A stretch of DNA of 64,000 nucleotides. It comes from an uncultured Pirellulaceae bacterium (GTDB lineage: Bacteria; Planctomycetota; Planctomycetia; Pirellulales; Pirellulaceae). The position numbers and the translations under genes were made by a program. The notes beneath the pieces are model-generated. The model ran no database searches and was not told the DNA's origin. It was given only the letters and a program-made list of their open reading frames with translations. The stretch covers positions 1 through 64,000 of the forward strand of contig CALDHM010000002.1 in NCBI GenBank assembly GCA_937941455.1. Direction: 5' to 3'. Every line of letters begins with the position of its first letter. Within the stretch, counting starts at the first letter, position 1. Shown here piece after piece: positions 21,431-32,048 of the stretch.

Positions 21431-23035
21431 CTACGGCTCAAAACACCAAATCAACGGTTGGCTCAGCAACAGGATGATCACCAAGGACACCAAATTCAGC
21501 CAAAAGCCCGCAGTGGCCATGTCCCAAACGGTTAGTCGGCCCGTTGCGAATACGATGGCATTGGGCGGCGTTGCCATTGGCAACATGAAAGCGCAGCTGC
21601 TGGCTAGCGTCACGGGAAAAGCGAAATAAATTGGCGGTACGCCCAAACCTTGAGCAATCCCACAAATTACCGGGACGAGAACTGCGATCAATGCGACATT
21701 GCTCATCAGCTCTGTCAAAAATAACGCCATGGCGGTGAGCAAAATCAGGGTCAACCAGACTTGGCCTCCGCCGAATCGATGTACCGCATCGCTCAGAGCC
21801 GCGATGATTCCCGTTCCCTCCAGTCCCTTGGCAAGACACAACCCGCCACCGAATAGTAACAGGATGCCCCACGGCAACCGCCGGGTCGCTTCCCAGGTCA
21901 GCAAGGGACGGCCTTGCCCGTCGGGAATGACGAACAGAGCGATTGCCGCGCTCACACCGATCACTTCATCGCTGAGGGGCACGGCGGGGTGCAACGACTG
22001 CAGGACGTCCCGGAACACCCACATCAAGGCGGTCCCGACGAACACAGCCAGCATCCGCCGCTGGCCACTCGTCCAGGCCCCCAGTCGCTGTTGCTCTCGT
22101 TCGAAGAGTTCGGCTGCCGCATCGATACTCAGGTGACGACAAGGAAATAGGCAGTAGACCAGCAGCCAATAAACGGTCGCCAGCAACACCAGCACGATCG
22201 GCAGGGCGCAGGCCAACCATTGGAAGAACGAGACTTCCACCTGTAGCGCATCGGCAAAGTAGCCTCGCATCACGAGATTCGGTGGCGTGCCGATCACTGT
22301 CGCCATGCCGCCAATGTTCGCACCATAAGCGACCGCCAGAATCAACGAAGTCGTGAATCGGCGTTGCACGCCGGGCAACCGGCTGTAGTCGGTCCCCTCC
22401 GGGTAGATCAACAGCAACAGCGACAACGCCATCGGCAACATCATGACCGCCGTCGCCGTATTGCTGATCCACATGCTGAGAGCCGCAGTGGCCAGCAAAA
22501 AACCCAGGATCAATTGGTGCGGTCGCACGCCGACCAAACGGATGATCCACAAGGCGATCCGTTGATGCAGTCGGTGTTCCTCCAAGCCGATCGCTAGAAC
22601 GAAACCACCGAAAAAGAGGTAGATGATGCGATTGCTATAGGGTTGCAGGGCATCCTCCAGCCGCATGGCGCCGGTCAGGCTGAAGAGGACGATTGGCAAC
22701 AAGGCGGTCACTGCCAGTGGGACCGCCTCGGTGATCCACCAGCAAAGCATCCAACATGCGGAGGCCAAGACTTGATTCCCCCCGGCAGCTAGCGCGACAG
22801 GTTCTCCGAACAAAATAGCAGCAAACGAGAGGGGCCCTAGCCAGAGGCCAATCGCTTTGGCCCAAGTGCGGTCGGGGCGATCAACGACTTCGATCGAATC
22901 CGCCAACTCTGGTCTCCAAATCAGTAGGGAACAGCTGCTCGCATGCGGCGAGACTTGTTTGTCACCGACGAGCCATGCCGCGATCGCACCTGGATGGCCT
23001 ACCACATCGCCCCGTGCGATGTCCACGGCACGCAT
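21431..23035 (-). CDS. SLC13/DASS family anion transporter
   Basis: Polytopic; NTATAVMMLPMALSLL, GANIGGMATVIGTPPNLV, SSCAFMLPMATPPNAIVFATG. Start uncertain. Confidence 0.92.
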   Translation of the reverse strand: MRAVDIARGDVVGHPGAIAAWLVGDKQVSPHASSCSLLIWRPELADSIEVVDRPDRTWAKAIGLWLGPLSFAAILFGEPVALAAGGNQVLASACWMLCWWITEAVPLAVTALLPIVLFSLTGAMRLEDALQPYSNRIIYLFFGGFVLAIGLEEHRLHQRIALWIIRLVGVRPHQLILGFLLATAALSMWISNTATAVMMLPMALSLLLLIYPEGTDYSRLPGVQRRFTTSLILAVAYGANIGGMATVIGTPPNLVMRGYFADALQVEVSFFQWLACALPIVLVLLATVYWLLVYCLFPCRHLSIDAAAELFEREQQRLGAWTSGQRRMLAVFVGTALMWVFRDVLQSLHPAVPLSDEVIGVSAAIALFVIPDGQGRPLLTWEATRRLPWGILLLFGGGLCLAKGLEGTGIIAALSDAVHRFGGGQVWLTLILLTAMALFLTELMSNVALIAVLVPVICGIAQGLGVPPIYFAFPVTLASSCAFMLPMATPPNAIVFATGRLTVWDMATAGFWLNLVSLVIILLLSQPLIWCFEP

Positions 23036-23320
23036 AAGATAAAGTCAAGGTCACGGGGAAACAACCAACGGCTATCGCGGTGACGTCAGGGAAAGCCGAC
23101 GAGTGAACAGGGTACGTTCAGGACACTCCCCTTGCTAGCCTGGCAGGCAACCACGGGGATGTCAGAAATGGGGAAAACACACCGGGTCAGGGCTGAACCA
23201 ACGTTCAGAATGGAATCATCGAGTTCAAATTCACCGAGCGTTGGGAAGGTCCCGTCGCAACTACTGGGAATTCCGTCCACTACTGCCGGCGCCAAGGCTC
23301 GCGAAACTTCAATCGGCGCA

Positions 23321-23349
23321 ATAAAAAAACCCCTCGCGATCGAAGGGTT
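23321..23349 (-). terminator. Rho-independent terminator of the phytase-like gene
   Basis: AACCCCTCG-CGAT-CGAAGGGTT stem (one mismatch) with an A7 run on + giving a U-tract on the minus strand. Confidence 0.75.
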
Positions 23350-23375
23350 GATAGTGAACAATCGCCGAATGTGGG

Positions 23376-24638
23376 TTACTGTCCTGTAAGTGTAACTTCC
23401 GGAGAGGCAACGCTGAAGATAAACAGGCGGTTTGGCTCTTGGCGTTTGAAATCGTTGTCCGAGCAAATGATCAAGATCCGCCGGCCATCTTCCAGTTTCG
23501 GCCCCCAGGTCAGGCCCTCGATTTTGCCGGGCATTGAGTCGCCAGCGAGGCCATATTCGGGATCGAGCAAGTCGAGATACGTCGACTTTTTGGCAGGTCG
23601 AATCGAGTCCGGCAAATCTTTGCCCGGCAGAGGCTGGTCGCCGTCGATGGGTGTCGCTTGATTCAAATCGATCATCGTGACCTTTTTGAACTTCGCCTCT
23701 TTGCCCTCCTCGCCGTCTTGTTCGATTACCAAAAACTGGTGGTCGTTAATCGCCAGAATTTCATGCATCTTGTACTTGTCCTTGTCTTGGCGATAAACGT
23801 ATTGACGCTGTGCCCCCGAGTTGAGATCGATTGTCAACAGACGGGTGTTGAGACCGACTGCCTTCCCTTTTTCATTTTGATAGGAGTCCTGCAGCAGTGG
23901 GCTTTGCATCAAGCCCACGAGCAAGTTTCCGGGTAGGCTCAAAGCCAGCCCTTCCATGCCCCGGTTTGCACGGCGACCAGTTTTGTTGGAGCGATCCTCT
24001 TCTTCACTGTCGGCAGATTGGTTAGCTACCGCAAGTTCGGTCGGCACGGGCAATCGCTCCAGCAACTGGCCGTCCGTCGAGAATTTGAACAGGTACGGAC
24101 CGTACTCGTCAGAGATGTAGACATGGCCGTCTCGATCGCAGCGGATTCCCTCGGGATCGAGCCGGTGGGCGTGCTGGTCCGTCGCTTCGAGCGCCCGACT
24201 GGTACCGATGAAGGGGCGTCCCTGTTCATCGCGTAAAATAACGGTTCGCATCAACTTGAATTCGAAATCCAATCCCGATCCACTCGGTTGGAAATCGATT
24301 TCGACCTCGTGAAACCGGCATATGTAGTCGACGGCCCCATCGAGTGGCCCGCGATCGGGCAAAATGAGATAGCGATTGCCGCGAAGCCACTCAATAGCAG
24401 AAAATCCACCGAGCTGGCTCTGCGAGGTCCCATCTTGCATCACTTCGGTGAATCCCGACTTGTCGAGCACATCGCCCGGAACCTCTGCTACGCCCAGAAA
24501 TTTCGGTTTGTCGACACCGCGGGATGATTCTGACGGTGCCTCCCCGGCCGCATCTTGCCTGGCAGAAATTGCCCCAAGAGGCAACCCGACCAACATCGAA
24601 AGCAGAATAGCGGCAATGCTGCAACGCTGTACTGACAT
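23376..24638 (-). CDS. Esterase-like/phytase-like domain secreted protein
   Basis: 420 aa; signal peptide, YLILPDRGPLDG, DPEGIRCDRDGHVYISDEYGPYLFKFSTDG, GMEGLALSLPGNLLVG. Confidence 0.85.
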   Translation of the reverse strand: MSVQRCSIAAILLSMLVGLPLGAISARQDAAGEAPSESSRGVDKPKFLGVAEVPGDVLDKSGFTEVMQDGTSQSQLGGFSAIEWLRGNRYLILPDRGPLDGAVDYICRFHEVEIDFQPSGSGLDFEFKLMRTVILRDEQGRPFIGTSRALEATDQHAHRLDPEGIRCDRDGHVYISDEYGPYLFKFSTDGQLLERLPVPTELAVANQSADSEEEDRSNKTGRRANRGMEGLALSLPGNLLVGLMQSPLLQDSYQNEKGKAVGLNTRLLTIDLNSGAQRQYVYRQDKDKYKMHEILAINDHQFLVIEQDGEEGKEAKFKKVTMIDLNQATPIDGDQPLPGKDLPDSIRPAKKSTYLDLLDPEYGLAGDSMPGKIEGLTWGPKLEDGRRILIICSDNDFKRQEPNRLFIFSVASPEVTLTGQ

Positions 24639-24656
24639 TGTTGATTATCCTTCAAG

Positions 24657-24697
24657 TAAAAAAAAGAGGTGATCGAAATGGCCCTCCATCACCTCTT
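24657..24697 (-). terminator. Terminator-like hairpin with U-tract just upstream of the phytase-like CDS
   Basis: Minus strand: AAGAGGTGAT-(14 nt)-ATCACCTCTT followed by a T-run; perfect 10-bp stem. Confidence 0.8.
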
Positions 24698-25062
24698 GTC
24701 GTTTTAATATTTGCAATCGTCGCGACTGAAAAATCCTGGCCTTGGCCGCGGTTGCTCCGCGGTCGAGGGAGTCGCCGATATCGACCGAATGTCTCAGGAA
24801 AAACTAATCCACGCTGGATCGGCCACTTGCGGAAACGAGGAACTGGAGTTGCTAAACAATCGGGTCACCCAAATCACCCGAGACGATTGACAAGCGAATT
24901 AAACGTAATAGATGGCTTCCAAGACTTTGCTGGCGATTGATCTATTGGCTGGGCCCGCAGGGCAGGCCCAACCAAAGATTTCATCGGCTTAAGAATTCAG
25001 GCCACAAGGAATTTTTCTCTTGGTGACCTTCGAAACATTTCCTGCTGAGCAGAAAATTTCGT

Positions 25063-26076
25063 TTAGTAATCCACCGTGACGACTTCATTTCCTTGTTTGG
25101 TGATCTGGAACACGAAAGGACGATTGTCCACCGTTTCCGGAATGAAGCGAACGGCTCCGTCACCGAACAAGAAATTCGCACCGGCGGGATGGAAGGCGTA
25201 GATTTCGCTGGCATTGATTGCATTGATGAGCCGCGGGCCTTGGTGAATCAAGCCGTTTTGCGACGCACCATCGACGCTGAAACCGCAATCCGGGTCAGCC
25301 CAACCGGTACCGTCGGTTACGACATATTGTCCATTGAACAATACGACCTTGTCCCCGGTGTAGGAACCGAACATCGTGGCGTTCATCCGACCGCGAGCGG
25401 TCCAAGCTTCTGGTTGACCGGCAGCCTCGGCCAACATGATCGTGTTGGACAAACCGTCGGTGACGTCGCGGACTTTGGTGTTCTTGTAACGCTCCAGCAG
25501 ACCATTGCGTGCCGGCTGCGGAGGTGCCGGGTTGATCGGCGGGCTCATTTCGTTTAGGTAGATATTGGAACGAACTTCGTTCAATGAACCGTAATCACCC
25601 GCCGCTGCGCCGATGATCCAGTAGGGATCCGTCCGTTGGTCGCCAGGAGCAGAGGGGCAAAGAAACAAGACCTGTTGGGTGCTGACGGCTGGCGCGTTGG
25701 CAACGGAGAACCAAGCTTGTTTATAGTCAAACAGATCCGCCACGTTGGTCTGCTCGATGTACGGCAGAATCAAGGTGGACCATGATTGGAAAGCACCCTT
25801 TTGGCTTGACGGAGCGTTCGTGCGGCCGGAAGGTGGTGGCGCGGTGTTTACTGGCGGAGGACCAGGATGTTGAGTGCGGCTGGCCGGAAAGGTTTTTACC
25901 GCTCCTTCGTAGTTGTGCAGGGCGATGCCCAATTGCTTCAAATTGTTGGCACATTGCGTGCGGCGGGCCGCTTCGCGAACCGCTTGAACTGCCGGCAGCA
26001 GCAGCCCGACCAAAATGCCGATGATGGCGATGACCACCAGCAATTCGATCAACGTAAAACCTCGATTTTTCGACAT
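25063..26076 (-). CDS. DUF1559 domain protein with type IV prepilin-like N-terminus
   Basis: [60 protein letters not shown] at 26076 within the longer ORF; C-terminal [19 protein letters not shown]. Confidence 0.96.
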   Translation of the reverse strand: MSKNRGFTLIELLVVIAIIGILVGLLLPAVQAVREAARRTQCANNLKQLGIALHNYEGAVKTFPASRTQHPGPPPVNTAPPPSGRTNAPSSQKGAFQSWSTLILPYIEQTNVADLFDYKQAWFSVANAPAVSTQQVLFLCPSAPGDQRTDPYWIIGAAAGDYGSLNEVRSNIYLNEMSPPINPAPPQPARNGLLERYKNTKVRDVTDGLSNTIMLAEAAGQPEAWTARGRMNATMFGSYTGDKVVLFNGQYVVTDGTGWADPDCGFSVDGASQNGLIHQGPRLINAINASEIYAFHPAGANFLFGDGAVRFIPETVDNRPFVFQITKQGNEVVTVDY

Positions 26077-26354
26077 AAAAAACCCCTTTACCCGAAAACA
26101 AACCGATAGGAAATCCGTATTGGCCATAGAGAACAAGCCACTCCCTACGGCTTTCCATCGCGGGTAATCTAGGGGCTGAAAGTGAAGGAGAGTTGATTGT
26201 TTTGTTAGCTTTCGGTTAATGTTCTGTGTGCAACTCTTCATATTGCCTGTGGCGAGTTTCCGGTAAAATGGAATGCGCGGGATTGGGGCGTTTAAACCAC
26301 CTCCGCACCGAGTTAAAGTCACTTTTTCTACCAATCCTTGGGAGAATGTTGATA

Positions 26355-26714
26355 ATGGTGATTCAAATCAATAGCGCAAAGCACATTCAGCTCCACGCGG
26401 ACAAAATTGACGCATGGTCAGAGGAATTGAAAGGCAGTCTGAACCGCTTTGCCGACCAGATCAGCCGCGTCGAGGTCCACGTCACGGACGAGAACAGCGC
26501 GGTTAAGGAAGGTGCCGACGATATTCGCTGCCTGATCGAGGCGCGACTCAACGGCCGACAACCGGTGAGCGTGGAAGTCCGCAGTGCGAACCCACCGTTA
26601 GCTTTCAAGCAGGCGATAGAAGCTTTGCACCGCCGCTTGGAGCACTTGCTCGGCAAAGAACGGACGCTCAAGCGTAAGGGGCAACGCGACGCAAGTCGCA
26701 AGGAAACTCTTTAG
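26355..26714 (+). CDS. HPF/RaiA family ribosome-associated protein
   Basis: [69 protein letters not shown] 26346 is an alternative start. Confidence 0.8.
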   Translation: MVIQINSAKHIQLHADKIDAWSEELKGSLNRFADQISRVEVHVTDENSAVKEGADDIRCLIEARLNGRQPVSVEVRSANPPLAFKQAIEALHRRLEHLLGKERTLKRKGQRDASRKETL

Positions 26715-26728
26715 TCTTTGTTGCTAAG

Positions 26729-26824
26729 GCGAGCGGCAATTGAAAACATACCATAGCTACCGTCGCCAGACGGTAGTCTTGCTGTGTATCGATCATCCGG
26801 CGAAGATAGTTACGTATCTGCCGC
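26729..26824. repeat. Dispersed intergenic repeat, copy A (pairs with 61879-61975)
   Basis: GGCGAGCGGCAATTGAAAACATACCATAGCTACCGTCGCCAGACGGTAG... aligns along its length to copy B; contains an 8-bp perfect hairpin CTACCGTC-GCCA-GACGGTAG (26757-26776). Confidence 0.85.
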
Positions 26825-27002
26825 TTGCCCAAGATTTCGAGTCAGTGACGCAACCCATGTTTGGCTCACCGCCTTGGGGACCGGCGGCATTGAATTGGAT
26901 CACGGGCAGAGTGTGAAGACGATCCCCTTTTTCGTGCAGCATCGCCGCAGGGGCGAGCTTCAATAGCTCGGGCACCGTGACTCGCACCAAGGCTGCCGGA
27001 GA

Positions 27003-30000
27003 TCATCGCGGCATGCCGCGGCGGTAACGTTCCAAATCTCGCTCGGCTGATTCCGCCAACGAATGCCCCGCTCGACCGTAGGCGGCAGCGCGGATTGCCA
27101 AGAATGACTCCGACCATTCAGGATACGGCTCGCAAACCAGGAGGCTCGGCACCAGGTCGGAACTGTCGATAGCCTGGGCGACCTCGACGCGAAGGATCAA
27201 GCGACGACTCTCGTTCCGCCATTCGGCAAGTGGCGTTGCCAGGATCGCCAACCAGTCCTCAGCTTGTTGCGGCGCGGATGCTGCCAACCCTGGAGCCAAT
27301 TCCAAAGCTGTTTCGACGAACCAATTCAAGGCCCACGGATCAGTCTGCAAACCCGCGATCACTCGCGTCAGATATTCGGCAGCCTTTGCGGGACATTCCC
27401 GGCGATGATGATAGATCGCTTGCAGCGCTGCGGCTTCGATCGGACGCTCGGCCAACGCCTGTTGGGCGATTTCTTGCAAAAAGCGGTCGTCCGCCAATTC
27501 GGCCAGGCAATGCACTCGCATCAGCATGAGCAACTCATCGGCCGCAAGTTCGTGATTGTCCGGCCAAGCCCCGAGAGCCCGAGCGAATTCTCCCGTGCGG
27601 TATTCATGCAGAGCACTGACCAGTTTTCGATCCTCCGCGCGCGGCAAGAGCGCCAACGACAAGGGGCCACGCTGCAAGATGCTCAAGATTTGTCGCCGAA
27701 CCTCGATCGCCGACCAGTCGGGTTCCGTTTTCCCGCGCAGTCGCGGTCGATGTTGGTTCTTGTCGGCAATCGCCGCCCGCAGTGACTCGAGTGAGAACAA
27801 ATCGGGAACTCCCACCGTTTTTGCGAAGCGATATTCCAAGACATTACAGTTGTCCGTGTTTCTCAGCTCGCGGGGACGTTTGCTGAAAGTTTCGGTAAAC
27901 GTTGGTCCAATCGAAAAATGGGCCAGCAAACCTTCCAAGTCGTTCGTGTGCCAGCCCTTGGCCATCGCCTCGCGGATTACCGGACATTCCAGCCGTGAGC
28001 GCAATTCCTCCAGCGAATGAACAACCGGTTGTTTGTAGCATACCAGTTGCATGTCGGCGGGATTCGTTTGCCAAATTTCTACTTGCGGAAATACTGCGGT
28101 GATGGTGGTCAACACCGTCTCGATCGTCTCGGGGTCGACTTCGTAAGCCTGCAAAAATTGGACGAAAACGCCATCGTCGTGCAAGCGACTTGCCGCCGCC
28201 CGATAAAACTCCTCGGTGTACAGATTGGCGATTCCGGCGCGATATGGGTTGGAGGGTGCCGAAGCGATCACGTCGTACCGCTCGGAAGTCGTCATGAGAT
28301 ATTCCCGAGCATCGTTGTACAACCGGCGAACGCGTGGATTTGCCAAAACATTGCGATTGATATTGCTGCACAAGCGAGCCATTTCGTCGATCGCCGGCTC
28401 GATTTCGACGGCGTCGACCCGTTCCATCTGCCGCATATCAACGAGCCAACCCGTCGTCTCGCCTGTTCCCAGGCCCACCACCAAGCCGATGCGGGGATCG
28501 GGATGCAGGACCGCCCCCAAGATCGCTATCCCCATCTGCGTCGATGCATCGGCCAGAGCATTCCCATCGGATTTGCCGTTGACCACGAAAGAAAGACCGT
28601 CTTGAGCGACCAGCCCCAAACCGCACTCTCGGCCATCCGTTTCCCACAGGAGCGAACGCCGTTGATAGTTGGCCCATTGTTCGATGGCATTGACGTCGTC
28701 TTGGGGAATGACTGCCCTTCTTGCGCCGATCGCACTATGCCGCCATACGGCCGTTGGTCCCCGCGCGAACTGGCAGGCGATCATGGCCACGATAATCCCC
28801 AGACCAGCGATCCAAGGTGCGGGCCGCCCGACGCGCCCGATCACCAAAATCACCGCCGATAACCCCACCAGCAGCCAGCTGACGGCGTGCCATAATCCGA
28901 TGGCTCCCAGCAGTGGCAACGCTCCGAAGCCCCCCACCAGCGACCCAGCGATAGCCCCACCAGTGTTCCAAGCGTAGGCATAGCCCACGTGTTCACCGAC
29001 CCCTTGGCGACCACTTCCCAGCAAGGCGATCAGCAGCGGAAACTGCACACCGCTGATGAGCGCCACAGGGAACACCACGACCGCAGCGATTTGCGTCCAC
29101 CCCCACACCAATCCAGCGAATGAAGCGGCGTTCTGCGATTCCCACGCCGCCCAAATCGCCAGACGATCCCCCATCGCAAACGGAACCATCGCGAGCAACC
29201 CTTCCAGACCGCACGTTAGGGCCAAGGCCCCCAGGGACGGCCGCAGCCGCCGCGCGAGCAACGGATAAAGTAAGCCCCCCACGCCGATCCCGACCAGGGC
29301 CAAACACAGGATCAAGCCGAACGTGTAGGTCGTGCCCCCTAAAATCGGCGCGAGCAATCGGTACCACACCAACTCCAGTGCGAAAAAGGCAAAACCGACG
29401 ACCCCCGCCGCGACGTACACCAGCCACGGGGGGGCGGATTCGCGATCGGCCGAATGAGTCACCGCTGCCGCGGGCTCTCGCGATTCGATTGCAACAATAC
29501 CTGGATCTGAACGGCCAAACTCGCGTGACTTGATCACGGCTAACGACCCGGCCACCATACCGATCCCCGCGCCGAACCAGAGGGTCATCCGCGTCCCCAA
29601 TGTTTCAAGAGCGAAAAACGTCGCCAGCGCACTACCCACGACCGCTCCCAGAGTATTCGCCCCATACAGTAGGCCTAACCCGACCCGTCGTTCATCGGAC
29701 GCCCGAGTAACCGCCCGCACGATCGCTGGCAGTGTTCCGCCCATTAAAAAAGTGGGGACGGCCAGCACCAGCGCGGCCAAGGTCAACCTCGCCAACGTAG
29801 CCCCAGTCGAGCCCAAGGTCGTTTGCCCACCGAGGTTCCAGTACAGCTGCGCGACCAGCCAAATCAACAGTGGCGAAACGGCCGCACTTGCAGCAATCCC
29901 CATCTCCAAGCAGCCGTAGAGTGCCAGCGGATTCCTCGATCGCTCGGCACGCTGCCCGAGCCAGGCACTGCCGATGCCAAGTCCCCCCATGAAGATCGCC

Positions 30001-30266
30001 AAGACGGCGGCCACGGCGGACGTCGTCGCGCCGAACACCAACCGCAGTTCACGCATCCAGGCCACTTGCATCACCAACGCCGCGCAGCCCGACATCAAGA
30101 CAAAGACAGCCAAGACACTGACCTCGGGATGGCGCTCGCCGGGAGCCTGTGGAATGGTCGTTTGTTTCGGCCCTTCTCGTTTGGAGCGGCCTGTTTCGCT
30201 CGAGCCTTTTCGTTTCGACTTGGTGGACAAGATCGGTGCTCGCAGTGTTGGAAGATTTACCGGCAA
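27003..30266 (-). CDS. Fused MFS-type membrane / spermidine synthase-like protein with C-terminal helical extension
   Basis: 1087 aa; polytopic N-terminal half; Rossmann methyltransferase-fold region IGLVVGLGTGETTGWLVDMRQMERVDAVEIEPAIDEMAR...YDVIASAPSNPYRAGIANLYTEEFYRAAASRL. Confidence 0.88.
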   Translation of the reverse strand: MPVNLPTLRAPILSTKSKRKGSSETGRSKREGPKQTTIPQAPGERHPEVSVLAVFVLMSGCAALVMQVAWMRELRLVFGATTSAVAAVLAIFMGGLGIGSAWLGQRAERSRNPLALYGCLEMGIAASAAVSPLLIWLVAQLYWNLGGQTTLGSTGATLARLTLAALVLAVPTFLMGGTLPAIVRAVTRASDERRVGLGLLYGANTLGAVVGSALATFFALETLGTRMTLWFGAGIGMVAGSLAVIKSREFGRSDPGIVAIESREPAAAVTHSADRESAPPWLVYVAAGVVGFAFFALELVWYRLLAPILGGTTYTFGLILCLALVGIGVGGLLYPLLARRLRPSLGALALTCGLEGLLAMVPFAMGDRLAIWAAWESQNAASFAGLVWGWTQIAAVVVFPVALISGVQFPLLIALLGSGRQGVGEHVGYAYAWNTGGAIAGSLVGGFGALPLLGAIGLWHAVSWLLVGLSAVILVIGRVGRPAPWIAGLGIIVAMIACQFARGPTAVWRHSAIGARRAVIPQDDVNAIEQWANYQRRSLLWETDGRECGLGLVAQDGLSFVVNGKSDGNALADASTQMGIAILGAVLHPDPRIGLVVGLGTGETTGWLVDMRQMERVDAVEIEPAIDEMARLCSNINRNVLANPRVRRLYNDAREYLMTTSERYDVIASAPSNPYRAGIANLYTEEFYRAAASRLHDDGVFVQFLQAYEVDPETIETVLTTITAVFPQVEIWQTNPADMQLVCYKQPVVHSLEELRSRLECPVIREAMAKGWHTNDLEGLLAHFSIGPTFTETFSKRPRELRNTDNCNVLEYRFAKTVGVPDLFSLESLRAAIADKNQHRPRLRGKTEPDWSAIEVRRQILSILQRGPLSLALLPRAEDRKLVSALHEYRTGEFARALGAWPDNHELAADELLMLMRVHCLAELADDRFLQEIAQQALAERPIEAAALQAIYHHRRECPAKAAEYLTRVIAGLQTDPWALNWFVETALELAPGLAASAPQQAEDWLAILATPLAEWRNESRRLILRVEVAQAIDSSDLVPSLLVCEPYPEWSESFLAIRAAAYGRAGHSLAESAERDLERYRRGMPR

Positions 30267-30512
30267 GTCGCGAGAGCGATCGGTAGCGGACCGTCGAACC
30301 TGCTCGCAGCGTCTTCGGCCGAGGCCCCGTATTTTAGCGGGGCGGCGTCGCCGACCGAAGATTCGACTCGATGAGCTGCGGCCTTGCCTGACGTCCTTTC
30401 GGCTCGATTATAAGTAGGCTCGCGAGCTGTCGCAACGAGCGGAAATCTTCATGGCCACGTCCGATTTCCGCTCTTTGGTTGTCGATGTCGAACGGAACCG
30501 CCCCGAATAATT

Positions 30513-31532
30513 TTATGGCGGCGTCAGTTCCCCGACGAGATTCTCACTGACCCGTTGCCGCAACCGATTTGGGTCCGACTCGTGGGTAAACAAGTACATC
30601 AATTTCGCAATCGCCGCCTCGATGGTCATGTCTCGGCCGCTTACCGCGCCGGCATCACTCAACAGCTGACCGACCTCATAGGCCGATTGCAGCACGCAGC
30701 CATGCCGGCACTGCGTGCAATTGACGACCACGATCCCATCGCTTGTCGCCGCGCGGATCTGCTCGAGAAAATCCCGATCGTGCGACGGGCCGTTCCCCAC
30801 ACCATAGGACTCCAGAATCAGCCCCTTCAGCGGCCGCCGCAACACGTTGCGCAGGACCTCGACACTCATTCCGGGAAACAAACGAAATGTGGCCAATTCT
30901 TGGGGAGCGATCGGCGCCACGGGTAACCGGTCAGTCGCCGACTCGACCACCTTGCGAAATCGATCAGGAAAGATCTCGATGGATGTTTCGGCCGTGGCGA
31001 GCGGCAGAGCATTCGGCGAGTCGAACGCGTCCAAACGCGACGCGCTCACCTTAGTCGCACGGCAACCCCGATACATCGCCTCACCGAAAAACAATCCGAC
31101 TTCCGGGATCCAATAATTCGCCGCCAAGAGGATCGCCGTCTTGAGGTTCTCGCGGCCATCGCTGCGAACTTGCCCCAGGGGCAATTGCGATCCAGTCAAA
31201 ATCACGGGCTTGTTCAACTGCGGCATCATGAAGGGCAAGGCGGAGGCCGTGTAGGCCATGGTATCAGTGCCGTGCAGCACCACGAAGCCGTCGAATTGGG
31301 CGTAACGAGCAGCGATCTCGTCGGCAATTCGATTCCATGTCGCGGGAGTCATGTTCGCCGAATCGAGAATGGGATCGAATTCGACGATTTCGATTTGCGG
31401 CATCTGTTCGTCGGACAATTCTTGCATCCGCTTCATTTGCTCGGCTAAAAAGCCGGGGACCGGCTTCAGGCCCTCCGGTGTCGGCTTCATCCCGATCGTT
31501 CCTCCCGTGTTGATCAGGCACACATGCTTCAT
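30513..31532 (-). CDS. Asparaginase
   Basis: INTGGTIGM, FDGFVVLHGTDTMAYTASALPFM, PVILTGSQLP, GIVVVNCTQCRHGCV. Confidence 0.93.
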   Translation of the reverse strand: MKHVCLINTGGTIGMKPTPEGLKPVPGFLAEQMKRMQELSDEQMPQIEIVEFDPILDSANMTPATWNRIADEIAARYAQFDGFVVLHGTDTMAYTASALPFMMPQLNKPVILTGSQLPLGQVRSDGRENLKTAILLAANYWIPEVGLFFGEAMYRGCRATKVSASRLDAFDSPNALPLATAETSIEIFPDRFRKVVESATDRLPVAPIAPQELATFRLFPGMSVEVLRNVLRRPLKGLILESYGVGNGPSHDRDFLEQIRAATSDGIVVVNCTQCRHGCVLQSAYEVGQLLSDAGAVSGRDMTIEAAIAKLMYLFTHESDPNRLRQRVSENLVGELTPP

Positions 31533-32048
31533 CGAGTTTTCACCCTTTGCCTTGCAGAGTTTGTAGCCGCGACTGTTGATATCATAGAAATTAGATTGTA
31601 TTGACTAAATCGAAAAAATGTGGAACCTTGGCCGAAGCAGGTCCAAACGAAGGAATTGGCTTCGCTAAGCGACCCGAGGACGATTCAATTCACGGACACT
31701 GCTGCTTGGTTGCCCGACTTCGGAGGGGGGGGCGATGGCGACATTGACTTAGAGCGGAAGGTTCGGTGAACAACCGGCCGCAACGTCTGGCCAACTCGAA
31801 TCGCTGCGAGCCCTTGGTTCCATTTTAGGTGTCGCGCTCGAGCGGTTGTCAATCGGAAAATCGTAACCCGAATCGTCAGCCAGGGAGATTTCTAACGGAA
31901 ACCTAGTTAGAGTTTTCCCTCGAATCAGCAGCGTGTCACTACAAAGCTCAATTTCCAAAGACCCAACCAAACAGCAGGAATCTCGCATTACAATTCACAT
32001 GACTACCGGTGGCTTGCCACCACGTCGCCGCACTGCAGGAGGAACACT

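Noticed and set aside
31749-31988. 79-aa minus-strand ORF divergent from the DUF3467 gene
   Set aside because: Plausible length but no supporting motif or ribosome-binding site seen; left uncalled.
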